Below are positions 19,454-29,784 of a stretch of DNA of 64,000 nt, in pieces (within the stretch, counting starts at the first letter, position 1; each line of letters starts with the position of its first letter). The notes beneath the pieces were generated by a model, which was given only the letters and a program-made list of their open reading frames with translations, did no database searches and had not been told where the DNA came from. The stretch is from Fibrobacteraceae bacterium (GTDB lineage: Bacteria > Fibrobacterota > Fibrobacteria > Fibrobacterales > Fibrobacteraceae): assembly GCA_017631885.1 (NCBI GenBank), contig JAGBSH010000026.1:29999-93998 (forward strand). The letters are read 5' to 3'. The position numbers and the translations under genes are program-made.

Positions 19454-22400
19454 TTACTTCTTCTGGATTCGACGCATACCAAAGACATTTGTCTGGTCTT
19501 GTTTTGCATCTTTTTTCTTACCGGCCACTAAGACAGAAGTCATCTTAGAAATGTAAGCTCCAGAAGAAACTAAGCGACCATCATTTGAAATACCATTCCA
19601 ACCCACATAAATGTAGCCAGGGTTAGTAATACAACTTTCACCTGTTCCGAAGATCTTTTCATCTGTACATCTAATTTCGCCACTTTCATTGGCCACAAAT
19701 GCACCTAAGTTAGTGAAGTAATCAACTTCATACTTGAGAACAACATCTTCTGGTTTTAAGTTCGGATTGCTTGCTTGATATTTTTCAAACAAGTTAGCCA
19801 TATCGGTTTGAATCCAATGACCTACTGTATATGGCAAAGAATCTTTAATACGGCCAAGACTATCGTAAGGGCTAAACAATACAACCGTTACAATTTTCTT
19901 GTCTTCAAGATTTTTCTGAACTTGTGGATCAGATGGGTCTAATTCAGCATAGTTGATAGTACGAACAATGGAACGCACGTCACCAGTAATTGTATACCAA
20001 GGAGAAGGAATTTTTTCATCATAATCCAATGGTTTATTACCCGATGTATCAGATACAGCAGAAGCAACGAAGCGGACATAATCACCTACTTGAGGAGTTT
20101 TCAAAATCTTTTCACCTTGCAAGTGACGATAGCTTACTGTAACGGAATCTTTTCCAAGAGTCATGTTCTGCAAAGCATCTGGAGAAGCATAACGTTCGTC
20201 TACAGCGTATTCTGTTGCTGAAGGCATATAGTAAGCAAGCATGTTTTTCAACTTTGAAGAATCTTCTGCAGCTAGTGGCTCTGAGAACACAAAGCGGATA
20301 TCATCAAATTCTTTATTGGTTTTGTTAGTTGTAAGACGAGCTTTCAAAACAACAGGAGGCATGCGATCTGTTGTTACCCTATCAAAAGATTGTACAGACA
20401 CTTGCTTTCTATCTTCGAAAGTAGCCCAGGAACGGACTTTACCATCACCAGCCGTTTTTACTTTCTTAGAGAATTCAAAACCACCAAAGACAAGAGTGCT
20501 GTCATCTGGGCGATCCTTATAAGCAGCTAAAATTTGAGCACGCCCAATAGAATCGGAGCAAGTAACCAAGGTATCTTTCTTTACAGAAGATTCCAAACCT
20601 TTTTCACTATCAAATTTGAAGTGTTTCAATTCAAATTCTTTATCTTCATCCCATTCTAAGCAAATGAAATTTGGTAAAGAGTCTTTATGGAATGCTCTGT
20701 GGTAAGTGATAGAAATGGAATCAGCAATACCATCAAGATATTCTCTTGATTCTTCATGATAAGGTGTCGGGATACGTAAAGAAGTTTGTGCTGGAGCACC
20801 CTTTGTATCAAAGAGCTGAACAAGTGTCGGGTACGGGACCGGTGGGTCACGGAACTTCATATTATTGTAAAGAACCATTACAAGAGCTGGGTTTTCTGCA
20901 CTTGCCATTGTAATAGCTGCTGTTGTATCCATGTATTCCTTGAAAGAACGAACACGAACTGTTGACATACCTTTTACAAATTCAGAAGCCACAACTTCCA
21001 TACGTGGAGATGTTTCAACAGCATCTACAACAAAATTACATTCAGTGCAAACAGTTGATGTAATCGGGTTTACTACAAGGAGATAAAGTTCTACGTCTGA
21101 ACCAACCCAGTTATAGTATTCAACACCGTCTAAAGTATCCGGGTCACCAGTTACAGGTGTGAAAGAAGCAATATTACCAGTAGAATCAGTAACAATATCG
21201 GTAGCAAAGTGTAATTGTGGAGCGTAGAATTCTATTGTAGCAACAATAGAACGAACTTGAGCTGTTTTAACTTCTACTGGAGCAGTCATACCAGCAAGAG
21301 AAACAGAAGCCCAAACGGTGTCCACACCGGATTCACCAATTGTTCTTGGGAATACAGCCACTTCGTTACCATCTTTAGAAGTGTAAAGATTCATACCAGC
21401 AGCAACTGTCAAAGAATAATTTTGACCAGCAGCAGAAAGCAAGTCTATATCACCATCGGCGACGGCAGAAACATAAAGAGGAACACGTGTGCCAGCAAGA
21501 GCTTGACCAACAAATTCCCACTTGGTTCCTGCTGGGTAATGAGCGCTGACTGAGTCACCAGTTACAGGTTGATAAGTAACAGTTTGGTTAACAATGTCCA
21601 AGTTACCTTTTACACGGAAGTTGACATAAGTCTTTTTGCCTTGGATTTCAACAACCAAACGATAAGCACCAGGATTCAACCCACCAACCTTGTTTGTATT
21701 GATTATTGGATTGTATGGGTCTGTTAAATCAAAGCCACCATACCAAACTTTTCCACCAGGAAGGTCAGCAATTTTATCGCCACCACGTGTAGTGATGTAA
21801 TAACTAATTACACCTGCACCAAGAGCGTTTTCAATTTCTTTACCACAGAAACGTTGAGAGCCACCACTAGCACCACCTGAGCCCATAGCTACAGCAGCAC
21901 AGTCAGAGTCGCCAGATTTTTCCCAACAAACTTCATACGAAATGCCACCACTCTGGTCTTTACCCGTTGGTGCAATATCAAGACCTGTAGATTGCTTGAT
22001 ATACATGTTTGTCTTAATAATAACGTTAGACATTGTGGTACGGCGGTCACAGAAGAAGATATCAATGTTGTACTGTTGACCCGCAACGAGAGGCTTACCA
22101 TCTTTATCTAAAATTTTATCAAGAACAACGTGACCAGGAGCAGCCAAGTGAGCGCCACCATTATCAACAGCTAATCTGCCAGCTATAAATACCCAAATAT
22201 CATCGTCACCACGGAATGTAAATTCTTGTCCTGGTTTGTAAGTAAATGTAGCATGGCTTTCAAAGCAGAAATGCTGGTTACGAGACACAGCAGGAGAAGA
22301 CCCCCAACGTGTACCACCTGTAGGAGACTTATCCCATTGCCAACTTACGCCAGTAGGATCATCAGAAACAAAGAATCCTTCACAATCAATACCCCCATCC

Positions 22401-23731
22401 CAACCTGGGCCATTACATACATAGTCAATGTTTGCAATACCAGCAGGCAACTTAGCAACATCTACAGGACCTTCAGCACGGCGTTTCATTCTTGCAGCCA
22501 TCAAAGGACCTTGTTTAACACCACCTAATGTGATAACACTTTCATCTGTTGTATTTTCAACTGGATAGAAACCACCTACTGTAGTCCCCGTGACAGCTTC
22601 ATCAGAGTTATAAGACCAACGACCATCCTTTGCACGAGAGAATGGTAAGTCATAACACACCACTTCGTTTTTACCTGGAGTATAATTAAATAAGGTATTA
22701 AACAAAGAAGGGTCATTACCAAAACACTGGAGAGCATTCTGACTATTAAGATTTAACTGAGGTTTATTGTCAGCGCCGAGCACATCAGCCACTACCCCAC
22801 GACGGACACCAGTACAAGTTTCTGTATAAGGACCTGTAATCCCTTGGTATTCAGAGAATAGATTGTTTACTGCAGCATCAGAGTCATAAATGATAGCTGC
22901 AAGTGTATAAGTACATACGCCTTCAACGCCATTATCTGTAGTGTACCAACCATAAGTAGAGCCATCATCAGGCCAAGCGGCATCATCTGGGATAAAGAAC
23001 AATTCGTTAGTTCCTAAAGAATCAAACATTTGTCTTAAAGGAATAGGCGTAGCTACTTCTTCTGCTCCCCATAAGCCATTGATACCTATTTGGTCTGCAG
23101 GGTCGTCATCACGATAAATAACAACTTCTTCAGGAACAGGTTGGCTTCCAAAATAAACAGCATAATACCAACCGCAACGTTTGGAATCTGCTATCAAATT
23201 CGAACCTGTTACACCTCCATCAAAGCTAATCATTGGCAAAGAAGATTGCCAATCTTTATCTTCTGGGATTAAAACATAAAGATATTTTGCGTTAGGTGGG
23301 TCAAATGAAATGTAAGACGCACCTTCTGTTTCTGGGTGCTCTGTTACATAAACTGGTTTATCTTTTCCTGGGCAAGGAATATCTGCAGCAGTAGGACGAC
23401 CTGAGAAATTTTGGTTATAAACAGAACCATTTATACCTAAAACACCTGGATAGTCAATGTTTCCAGTGCCTGTATAGACAATAAATGTTGTAGCATCATT
23501 ACCAATGATTGTTGATAAATCTATAACATAAAAGCCAGTTGTTGGATCCAAGCTTGTCGCTGGGACAGGATTTGCTTGGTTTCCATAATAAACAGTTAAA
23601 TCAGTCCAAGTCTCTGGAACCTTGATATATGCAGTACCTAGGCAATTTTGAGCCGCACTTTCAGAAACAAATGCCGTGCATGCAAGCACTGTTCCACATA
23701 GAAGACCTTTCCATTTGTGCATCATTGACAT
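19454..23731 (-). CDS. Giant fibro-slime-domain surface protein
   Basis: 1,425 residues with a signal peptide (LLCGTVLACTAFVSESAAQ). A fibro-slime/PA14-like carbohydrate-binding module lies at about 435-590, with FRGDDDIWVFIAGRL at about 506-520 and a paired-Cys pattern around it. A long series of beta-rich, Ig-like segments follows. The C-terminus (YVGWNGISNDGRLVSSGAYI) resembles the FlgD-like Ig tail found on secreted Fibrobacter proteins. The family was named from Fibrobacter surface proteins thought to act in adhesion or cellulose binding; here the role is inferred. It stands alone, with its own terminator and a 237-bp upstream gap. Confidence 0.93.
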   Translation of the reverse strand: MSMMHKWKGLLCGTVLACTAFVSESAAQNCLGTAYIKVPETWTDLTVYYGNQANPVPATSLDPTTGFYVIDLSTIIGNDATTFIVYTGTGNIDYPGVLGINGSVYNQNFSGRPTAADIPCPGKDKPVYVTEHPETEGASYISFDPPNAKYLYVLIPEDKDWQSSLPMISFDGGVTGSNLIADSKRCGWYYAVYFGSQPVPEEVVIYRDDDPADQIGINGLWGAEEVATPIPLRQMFDSLGTNELFFIPDDAAWPDDGSTYGWYTTDNGVEGVCTYTLAAIIYDSDAAVNNLFSEYQGITGPYTETCTGVRRGVVADVLGADNKPQLNLNSQNALQCFGNDPSLFNTLFNYTPGKNEVVCYDLPFSRAKDGRWSYNSDEAVTGTTVGGFYPVENTTDESVITLGGVKQGPLMAARMKRRAEGPVDVAKLPAGIANIDYVCNGPGWDGGIDCEGFFVSDDPTGVSWQWDKSPTGGTRWGSSPAVSRNQHFCFESHATFTYKPGQEFTFRGDDDIWVFIAGRLAVDNGGAHLAAPGHVVLDKILDKDGKPLVAGQQYNIDIFFCDRRTTMSNVIIKTNMYIKQSTGLDIAPTGKDQSGGISYEVCWEKSGDSDCAAVAMGSGGASGGSQRFCGKEIENALGAGVISYYITTRGGDKIADLPGGKVWYGGFDLTDPYNPIINTNKVGGLNPGAYRLVVEIQGKKTYVNFRVKGNLDIVNQTVTYQPVTGDSVSAHYPAGTKWEFVGQALAGTRVPLYVSAVADGDIDLLSAAGQNYSLTVAAGMNLYTSKDGNEVAVFPRTIGESGVDTVWASVSLAGMTAPVEVKTAQVRSIVATIEFYAPQLHFATDIVTDSTGNIASFTPVTGDPDTLDGVEYYNWVGSDVELYLLVVNPITSTVCTECNFVVDAVETSPRMEVVASEFVKGMSTVRVRSFKEYMDTTAAITMASAENPALVMVLYNNMKFRDPPVPYPTLVQLFDTKGAPAQTSLRIPTPYHEESREYLDGIADSISITYHRAFHKDSLPNFICLEWDEDKEFELKHFKFDSEKGLESSVKKDTLVTCSDSIGRAQILAAYKDRPDDSTLVFGGFEFSKKVKTAGDGKVRSWATFEDRKQVSVQSFDRVTTDRMPPVVLKARLTTNKTNKEFDDIRFVFSEPLAAEDSSKLKNMLAYYMPSATEYAVDERYASPDALQNMTLGKDSVTVSYRHLQGEKILKTPQVGDYVRFVASAVSDTSGNKPLDYDEKIPSPWYTITGDVRSIVRTINYAELDPSDPQVQKNLEDKKIVTVVLFSPYDSLGRIKDSLPYTVGHWIQTDMANLFEKYQASNPNLKPEDVVLKYEVDYFTNLGAFVANESGEIRCTDEKIFGTGESCITNPGYIYVGWNGISNDGRLVSSGAYISKMTSVLVAGKKKDAKQDQTNVFGMRRIQKK

Positions 23732-23968
23732 AAAAATCTCTCTATTTTTATACTATACCCACAAAAACAATAAGCTATTCAGCCTACTGTCCAAACACCA
23801 CCGAAATCTATGCTATTCTTTTAAGAAAAGCAATTATTTTCTAAAATTTTTTGATTTTTAAAGAAATTCTGTGAATTTTCGTTCATTTTTTTGACTTATT
23901 CACAGTAGAGGGTAAAATTTTATTTACACTTTTGCGAGAATATTTAATTTTTTAAATAATCTTCTCAA

Positions 23969-24799
23969 TTATTCTTCTAAATCGGAGTCTTCTTCAGCTA
24001 CACAAGAAACGCCATACAAAGCTACTTCACGCACACCATGTAAAGTTAAAAATGGATCGTATTTATCAATCAAGGAAGTTCGTTTGGCAATCATTTTACC
24101 CCAGCCACCAGTTGCAAAAACAGGCACATTTTCTTTGCCTAATTCGCTTTTAAACTTAGCAATCAAAACCTCAAGTTCTGCCATAAAACCAAATAGAAGC
24201 CCAGCACGCAAAGCGTCATCAGTATTATCAGCAATTACTTTACTTGGCCATTCAATAGTAACTGGTAATAATCTTGCGGCTTTTTCTGTTAAAGCATCTA
24301 AAGCAGCGTTAATACCAGGAATAATACAGCCACCAACAAAAGCCCCATCTTTTAAAACATCAAATGTTGTGGCTGTCCCCATATCAACAACAATTGCATT
24401 ATCTATACCACGAGCACGTAAAGCGATTACATTACAAAGTCTGTCACTACCAGCTGCAGCCGGATTTTGATAAGCTATGGGTAAACCATTACAATTTTTA
24501 GCATTCACCACTAACACATTGCGATGAAGAAGTGTTTGTAACGCTTTTACCCAAGGGCGTTCTAATGCAGGCACCACTGTACTTAATCCAACATGCGTAA
24601 TGTCTTTTGCTGGGATTTCTGAGAAACGCAATAAGCCGCTGATGCGATTTATGACTTCATCTGAAGTCGTTTCTTTTCTTGTCGTGAGTCTCCAATGGTG
24701 AACTAATTTTTCATCACGAAAAATTCCAAGAACGGTATGAGTATTACCTACATCAACAACAAAAATAATTGAACTTGTCTGCTGCTTATCGCATGCCAT
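23969..24799 (-). CDS. coaX: Type III pantothenate kinase
   Basis: 276 residues, first step of coenzyme A synthesis, ATP-dependent phosphorylation of pantothenate. ASKHA-fold features are FVVDVGNTHTVLGIF at the N-terminus, AGSDRLCNVIA, VVDMGTATTFDV and ATGGWG. It is the last gene of the hom, sugar transferase, nadC operon, 17 bases after nadC. A weak AT-only hairpin follows; no strong terminator is visible. Confidence 0.95.
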   Translation of the reverse strand: MACDKQQTSSIIFVVDVGNTHTVLGIFRDEKLVHHWRLTTRKETTSDEVINRISGLLRFSEIPAKDITHVGLSTVVPALERPWVKALQTLLHRNVLVVNAKNCNGLPIAYQNPAAAGSDRLCNVIALRARGIDNAIVVDMGTATTFDVLKDGAFVGGCIIPGINAALDALTEKAARLLPVTIEWPSKVIADNTDDALRAGLLFGFMAELEVLIAKFKSELGKENVPVFATGGWGKMIAKRTSLIDKYDPFLTLHGVREVALYGVSCVAEEDSDLEE

Positions 24800-24816
24800 T
24801 TTTAACCAATCACCTT

Positions 24817-25680
24817 TTAAATTCTCATTGAAATATCAAGAGCTTTTACGCTATGGGTGAGAGCCCCAACAGAAATATAATCAAGACCAAGAGTTGCAAT
24901 TTCTTTTGCACGTTCAAGAGTCATATTCCCAGAGCCTTCAACAAGAACTTTATCACCGCTTTCTTTAATGATTTCTAATGCTTCTGCCATCATTTCATTA
25001 CTCATATTATCAAGCATAATGACATCAACACCTTTATGGAGAAGTTTTTTCAAATCTTCTAATGATTCAACTTCCATTTCAACCATTAAATTTTCAGCAT
25101 TGTTCTTTTTTACAACTTCAAGTGCTTCTAAAACGCCACCGGCTGCTGCAATATGGTTATCCTTTACAAGAACCATATCAAAAAGTCCCATACGGTGATT
25201 ACTACCTCCACCAACACGTACAGCATACTTTTGTAATGTTCTAAAACCAGGTAAAGTTTTACGAGTATCTAAAACTTTTGTTTTACCACCTTTCAATGCT
25301 TCTTGGAAAACATGCGCTACAGTTGCAACTCCAGAAAGCTGCTGGATAAAATTCAAAAGTGTTCTTTCACCTGTTAAAAGTTCTCTGGTAGAACCAGAAA
25401 GTTCAGCTATCAAATCGCCTTTTTTTACACAATCACCATCTTGTTTATGCAAAACAACATTTACATTTGCTTTTAATTCATTAAAGACAAGTTCAATAAT
25501 AGGAAGCCCCGCTAAAACACCATCTTCTTTAGCAATTAAACGAGCGTGCTGATTTTGATTTTCAGGAATCGTCCAAGCACTTGTAACATCACCTGTACGC
25601 ACATCTTCGGCTAACGCTAAACGAATCATTGTTAAAGCATCTTCTTTTGGAAATACTGGCAAAGAATTATCACCGTACAT
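24817..25680 (-). CDS. nadC: Nicotinate-nucleotide pyrophosphorylase
   Basis: 287 residues. NadC converts quinolinate and PRPP into nicotinate mononucleotide in de novo NAD synthesis. Signature parts are LAEDVRTGDVTS, ERTLLNFIQQLSGVAT, KVLDTRKTLPGFRTLQKYAVRVGGGSNHR-type active-site residues, and VMLDNMS. The ATG overlaps the upstream sugar transferase stop in a TAATG. No nadA or nadB is in the window. Confidence 0.96.
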   Translation of the reverse strand: MYGDNSLPVFPKEDALTMIRLALAEDVRTGDVTSAWTIPENQNQHARLIAKEDGVLAGLPIIELVFNELKANVNVVLHKQDGDCVKKGDLIAELSGSTRELLTGERTLLNFIQQLSGVATVAHVFQEALKGGKTKVLDTRKTLPGFRTLQKYAVRVGGGSNHRMGLFDMVLVKDNHIAAAGGVLEALEVVKKNNAENLMVEMEVESLEDLKKLLHKGVDVIMLDNMSNEMMAEALEIIKESGDKVLVEGSGNMTLERAKEIATLGLDYISVGALTHSVKALDISMRI

Positions 25681-27131
25681 TATTGAGCTCCTTTTCCTGT
25701 CAAAACCACATAAATTGTTCTAAACAAAATTTGGATATCTAACAAGAGAGACATATTTTCATAATAATAAAGGTCATACTGAAGTTTTATTTTTACATCT
25801 TCAGTACTTGTATCATAATGATGACGAACCTGAGCCCAACCAGTTAAGCCTGGTTTCATTTTTAAACGACTCATATAAAATGGTATTTCTTCGCGTAACT
25901 GCTCAATAAAAACAGCTCGTTCAGGCCTTGGGCCTACCATAGACATATCACCTTTTAAAACGCATAAAAGCTGGGGTAGTTCATCAATGCGCGTTTTTCT
26001 TAAAAATAGTCCAACCCTTGTAATACGCGGGTCATTTTTTGTAGCCCATTGAGCTCCATTTTTTTCAGCATCTGTCCGCATAGTGCGGAATTTATGAACG
26101 ATAAAACGTTGACCATAAAGACCAACACGTTCTTGGCTATAAAAAACAGGGCCTTTTGAATCAAGTTTAATAGCAAGAGCTGCTAAAAGCGAAATCGGAA
26201 AAGATAAAAGCAAAAGCGTTGAAGCGATGACAACATCCATAACACGCTTTACCCGAACTTGCCATGGTGGCATTGTGAATGGGAACAATTCGCGCAATTC
26301 AAATCCATGAACTAAGTTTGCTTTAAAATGACCGTCCACAACAGAATAAAGGTCTGGTACAACATAAATATGAATTTGTACTTCACCAAGCCAGACAAGA
26401 ACTCGCGTGATTTCCTGGACAGAACTACTATCGTGTGCAATAACAACCCCATTGACCTTTAATTCACGAACGAGTTTAGCTAAATCCGCATATTTACCAA
26501 GAACTGGCAAACCAGCAAATTCATGCTCAATAACTTGATAACGTTCATCAACAAAGCCTACTGCAAGTTGCCCTCGTTCAGGAGATTTTTTCAATTCTTC
26601 TGCTACGCGTTTACCTGTTTCTGTTGCTCCTAAAATTAAAAGCCTATGCGCACCAAAGCCTTTTTTGAGTAAAGCTCGCAAACCTAAATAAAGAACCATG
26701 CGAAAGAAGATTACTAAAAAGATTCCAGCAAATAAAAAGGCTAAAATCCACAAAAAACGCGAGCCATAAACATAGCCCGATGAAATGGATTTCTCTGCCA
26801 CAATTTTTGCAATAAATTCAGAACCAAAAAGAGCAACTATCGCAAAAAGGCCACCCACTAAAATGGCTCTAGCCACACGAAAAGCCTGATGAGTTCTAGA
26901 AAGCAACAACCAAGAACGATAAAGACCAGCTAATGAAAAAAGAAAAAAGAAACCAACATAAAGCAAAACGCCTACTTGTATAAAATCAGAAAGATTCTTG
27001 TTGTAATTAACAAGATCTGGGATCCAGCCACTTCTGAACTGAACCCAGAACGCCAAAACAAAGCAGATGAGAAAAGCTAGCGCATCTGAAAAAATTAAAA
27101 GTAAACGTTCTAATGTGGATGAGCGAAACAT
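25680..27131 (-). CDS. Undecaprenyl-phosphate sugar-1-phosphate transferase
   Basis: 483 residues of the WbaP/WcaJ (polyprenyl glycosylphosphotransferase) type. Four to five N-terminal membrane helices (about 1-150) are followed by a cytosolic Rossmann-like domain (HRLLILGATETGKRVAEELK), one more helix, and the catalytic domain with KFRTMRTDAE, TRIDELPQL and DMSMVGPRPE. It transfers a sugar phosphate to undecaprenyl phosphate to begin surface polysaccharide synthesis. It sits in an operon with hom (1-base gap) and nadC (overlap), an odd mixture. The sugar is not predictable here. Confidence 0.92.
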   Translation of the reverse strand: MFRSSTLERLLLIFSDALAFLICFVLAFWVQFRSGWIPDLVNYNKNLSDFIQVGVLLYVGFFFLFSLAGLYRSWLLLSRTHQAFRVARAILVGGLFAIVALFGSEFIAKIVAEKSISSGYVYGSRFLWILAFLFAGIFLVIFFRMVLYLGLRALLKKGFGAHRLLILGATETGKRVAEELKKSPERGQLAVGFVDERYQVIEHEFAGLPVLGKYADLAKLVRELKVNGVVIAHDSSSVQEITRVLVWLGEVQIHIYVVPDLYSVVDGHFKANLVHGFELRELFPFTMPPWQVRVKRVMDVVIASTLLLLSFPISLLAALAIKLDSKGPVFYSQERVGLYGQRFIVHKFRTMRTDAEKNGAQWATKNDPRITRVGLFLRKTRIDELPQLLCVLKGDMSMVGPRPERAVFIEQLREEIPFYMSRLKMKPGLTGWAQVRHHYDTSTEDVKIKLQYDLYYYENMSLLLDIQILFRTIYVVLTGKGAQ

Positions 27132-27132
27132 A

Positions 27133-28416
27133 TTACATCAAGAATCGAATCATTCTGCTTTTATCAACCACATTTGGCAAAGCATCTATTGCTTCAAGAG
27201 CGGCAATTGCTTTACGTTCAAGAATTTTTTCTGTGATAACCACGATACTTACTTTGCCTGGATCATTGACATTTTTTTGTACAATGGATTCAATTGAAAT
27301 TTCATTTTGTGCAAGAATTCCTGTAATGGAAGCCAAAACTCCACAACCATCTTTTGCGGCAAAACGGAAATAATACCTAGCACAAGTTTCTTCCATCGGC
27401 ACAAGAGAAGCTTCGTTTTCTTTGCAGAACCAACCCATTGGTAAAACTGCTCGTGATCCAGAATCTGTAGAACGAGCTAAAGAAACCAAATCAGCAACAA
27501 CTGCTGAAGCCGTTGGCAAGCGACCAGCACCCGCACCTGTTTGCAATGTTGGGCCTAAATTATCACATTCTAAGAATACGGCATTCAAAACACCATTCAC
27601 ACTTGACAATAAATGATCTTTTGGCAAAAGACATGGATGCACTCTTGCGTCCACTCTGTCGCCTACTCTGTGATAAATGCCAAGCAACTTAACAGTACAA
27701 CCAAAATCAGCAGCTGTAGCAATATCTTCGGCAGTAATCTGAGATATACCTGTTACATGAATTTTTTCAAAATCAACATGTTTATCGCTACAAAGGCTTG
27801 CAAGCAAAGCCGTTTTGTGAGCAGAGTCAATACCTTCTATATCAAAGGTCGGGTCAGCTTCAGCAAAACCTTTTGCCTGAGCTTCTTTTAAGGCATCTTC
27901 AAAAGAAAGACCAGCTTCGGACATTCTGGACAAAATGTAATTACAAGTTCCGTTGATAATACAACTCAAACGTTCTACAGAACTTCCCAACAAAGCTTCT
28001 TGAAGACTACGAATAATAGGAATACCGCCACCAACAGCCGCTTCAAACAAAATGTGACAATCTTTTTCTTCTGCTAACGGAAATAATTCATGACCATATT
28101 TTGCAAGCAAAGCTTTATTTGCTGTAACCACGTGTTTACCGTTATTTAAAGCTGCAGTCAGCCAACGACGAGGCATTTCATAACCGCCAGCAAGTTCAAC
28201 AACAACATCAATAGAAGAGTCTTCTATCATGGCAAAAGCATCTGTTGAAACATTATATTTATCGCGGAAGGGAGCAAGTTCTTCATCTGTTTTGGCACAG
28301 ATGCAAGCAAGTTCTAAATTAACGCCTAAAGCTTCACGGAAATATTCCACTTTTTGCTCAAGAATTTCAATAACGCCACCACCGACAGTTCCTGTTCCAA
28401 TCAAACCAATGCGCAT
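27133..28416 (-). CDS. hom: Homoserine dehydrogenase
   Basis: 427 residues. Rossmann NAD(P) motif GTGTVGGGV at the N-terminus, the catalytic domain with GTCNYILSRM and the EADPTFDIEGIDSAHK stretch, and a C-terminal ACT domain (about 345-425), the usual site of threonine feedback. It reduces aspartate semialdehyde to homoserine for threonine and methionine. A GAGG lies five bases before the ATG. It is first in an operon with the sugar transferase, nadC and coaX. Confidence 0.97.
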   Translation of the reverse strand: MRIGLIGTGTVGGGVIEILEQKVEYFREALGVNLELACICAKTDEELAPFRDKYNVSTDAFAMIEDSSIDVVVELAGGYEMPRRWLTAALNNGKHVVTANKALLAKYGHELFPLAEEKDCHILFEAAVGGGIPIIRSLQEALLGSSVERLSCIINGTCNYILSRMSEAGLSFEDALKEAQAKGFAEADPTFDIEGIDSAHKTALLASLCSDKHVDFEKIHVTGISQITAEDIATAADFGCTVKLLGIYHRVGDRVDARVHPCLLPKDHLLSSVNGVLNAVFLECDNLGPTLQTGAGAGRLPTASAVVADLVSLARSTDSGSRAVLPMGWFCKENEASLVPMEETCARYYFRFAAKDGCGVLASITGILAQNEISIESIVQKNVNDPGKVSIVVITEKILERKAIAALEAIDALPNVVDKSRMIRFLM

Positions 28417-28512
28417 AAAAACCTCTTTTTGAATAAAAAGTCAAATTTTTACGCATAAGATAACAATTTGTAAAAAAAAGATTCAATCAAAACACTAAAG
28501 AAAGCTACAATA

Positions 28513-28543
28513 TTGACAACAACTTAATAAGCTGGCTTATATG
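28513..28543 (+). promoter_or_regulatory. Candidate promoter of the second sugar transferase
   Basis: A consensus -35 TTGACA at 28513-28518 precedes TATATG at 28538-28543 with a 19-base spacer, longer than ideal. It points toward the ATG at 28611 in the divergent gap. Confidence 0.3.
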
Positions 28544-28610
28544 TTTGTTTATTTTTACATTTTTAAAAGTAAATTAACACTCTTAAATAAGAAAAACTAT
28601 ATTTCTTTTT

Positions 28611-29783
28611 ATGGATGAATTTACCCCGCACGTTTCTTTACAAGAAATTCTTTCTTCTTCTGATTTTAATCATTTTATCTACCCTGTAGATTTATTCCAG
28701 TTGCGCTTAAAAGAAGAATTTTTTAGAACCCAGCGTAATAATAAGCCTTTTGTCTTTATAAAAATATTCATTAAACCATTTGAAATTTTTGGGGATTGGA
28801 ACAAAAACGTTAAAGCGATTCGTGCATGGAAAATAAGTACCCTTACCATGCTTGCTGAATTAGACTTTATTGATGTTATTGGTTTTTTACCAAATGGTGG
28901 CATTGGCTTAATTTTTCTAGATACTGATATTAGCAAATTACAAGAAATTCGAAAAAAAATCCTGAGAAACTTAAGTGAAAGCAAAACTTTTGATATTCTG
29001 CGTTTCAAAAACAGAAGAGGCCCTATTTTTGAAGCATTTATCCATAATGGAAAAGTCAAAGACAACTCCCCAGAAGAAGATAAGGCCATAAAAAAATTCA
29101 ACAAAGAAAGTAAGCCGTTCTTTGCGCTATCAAGGCTTCTCTACACAGAAAATATTTTACCAAGAACAAAAACTAGAGCACTCCAGATGTTTGTTAAAAG
29201 AGCTATTGACATTGGATGTACTGGATTAGCCTTAATCGTTCTTTCCCCCATTCTTTTAGCTATTGCAGCTATTGTTAAATTCAGTGACCCGAAAGGCCCT
29301 GTTATTTTTAAACAAACTCGAGTTGGTCAGCATGGTAAATTATTTACGATGTATAAATTCCGTAGCATGTATATTGACGCTGAAGAACGCAAAAAAGCTT
29401 TAGAACATTTAAACGAAACATCTGGCCCAACGTTCAAAATGAAAAATGACCCTAGAATTTATCCAATGGGTAGGATCCTTAGAAAATTCAGCCTAGATGA
29501 ATTGCCACAACTTTTCAATATTTTACGTGGTGACATGTCTATTGTAGGGCCTCGCCCACCGATTCCGGCAGAAACCGCAACTTATTCGCCATGGCATAAT
29601 ATGCGCTTAGCAGTTAAACCTGGTTTGACATGTATTTGGCAAGTTTCTGGCCGCAGTAATATCAGTTTTGAAGATTGGATGCGTTTGGACAACCAATATA
29701 TACAACAAGCTTCTATTAAAAATGATATTTCTTTAATTGCTAAAACATTTAAAGTCGTCTTTAAAGGCGAAGGCGCTTACTAA
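28611..29783 (+). CDS. Sugar transferase with extra N-terminal domain
   Basis: 390 residues. The C-terminal 200 residues are a bacterial sugar-phosphate transferase: one membrane helix (IDIGCTGLALIVLSPILLAIAAI), KFRSMYIDAEERK, FSLDELPQLFNILRGDMSIVGPRPP and WQVSGRSN. The first 170 residues form a cytosolic domain that resembles a degenerate GGDEF/nucleotide-cyclase-like fold, seen ahead of such transferases elsewhere; this link is tentative. It is divergent from hom and ends one base before the convergent radical SAM gene. It may start a different polysaccharide from the enzyme at 25680. Confidence 0.88.
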   Translation: MDEFTPHVSLQEILSSSDFNHFIYPVDLFQLRLKEEFFRTQRNNKPFVFIKIFIKPFEIFGDWNKNVKAIRAWKISTLTMLAELDFIDVIGFLPNGGIGLIFLDTDISKLQEIRKKILRNLSESKTFDILRFKNRRGPIFEAFIHNGKVKDNSPEEDKAIKKFNKESKPFFALSRLLYTENILPRTKTRALQMFVKRAIDIGCTGLALIVLSPILLAIAAIVKFSDPKGPVIFKQTRVGQHGKLFTMYKFRSMYIDAEERKKALEHLNETSGPTFKMKNDPRIYPMGRILRKFSLDELPQLFNILRGDMSIVGPRPPIPAETATYSPWHNMRLAVKPGLTCIWQVSGRSNISFEDWMRLDNQYIQQASIKNDISLIAKTFKVVFKGEGAY

Positions 29784-29784
29784 T

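Noticed and set aside
23889..23916. TTGACT-N16-TAAAAT promoter on the plus strand
   Set aside because: Nothing on the plus strand follows for kilobases; in AT-rich gaps such boxes are expected by chance.
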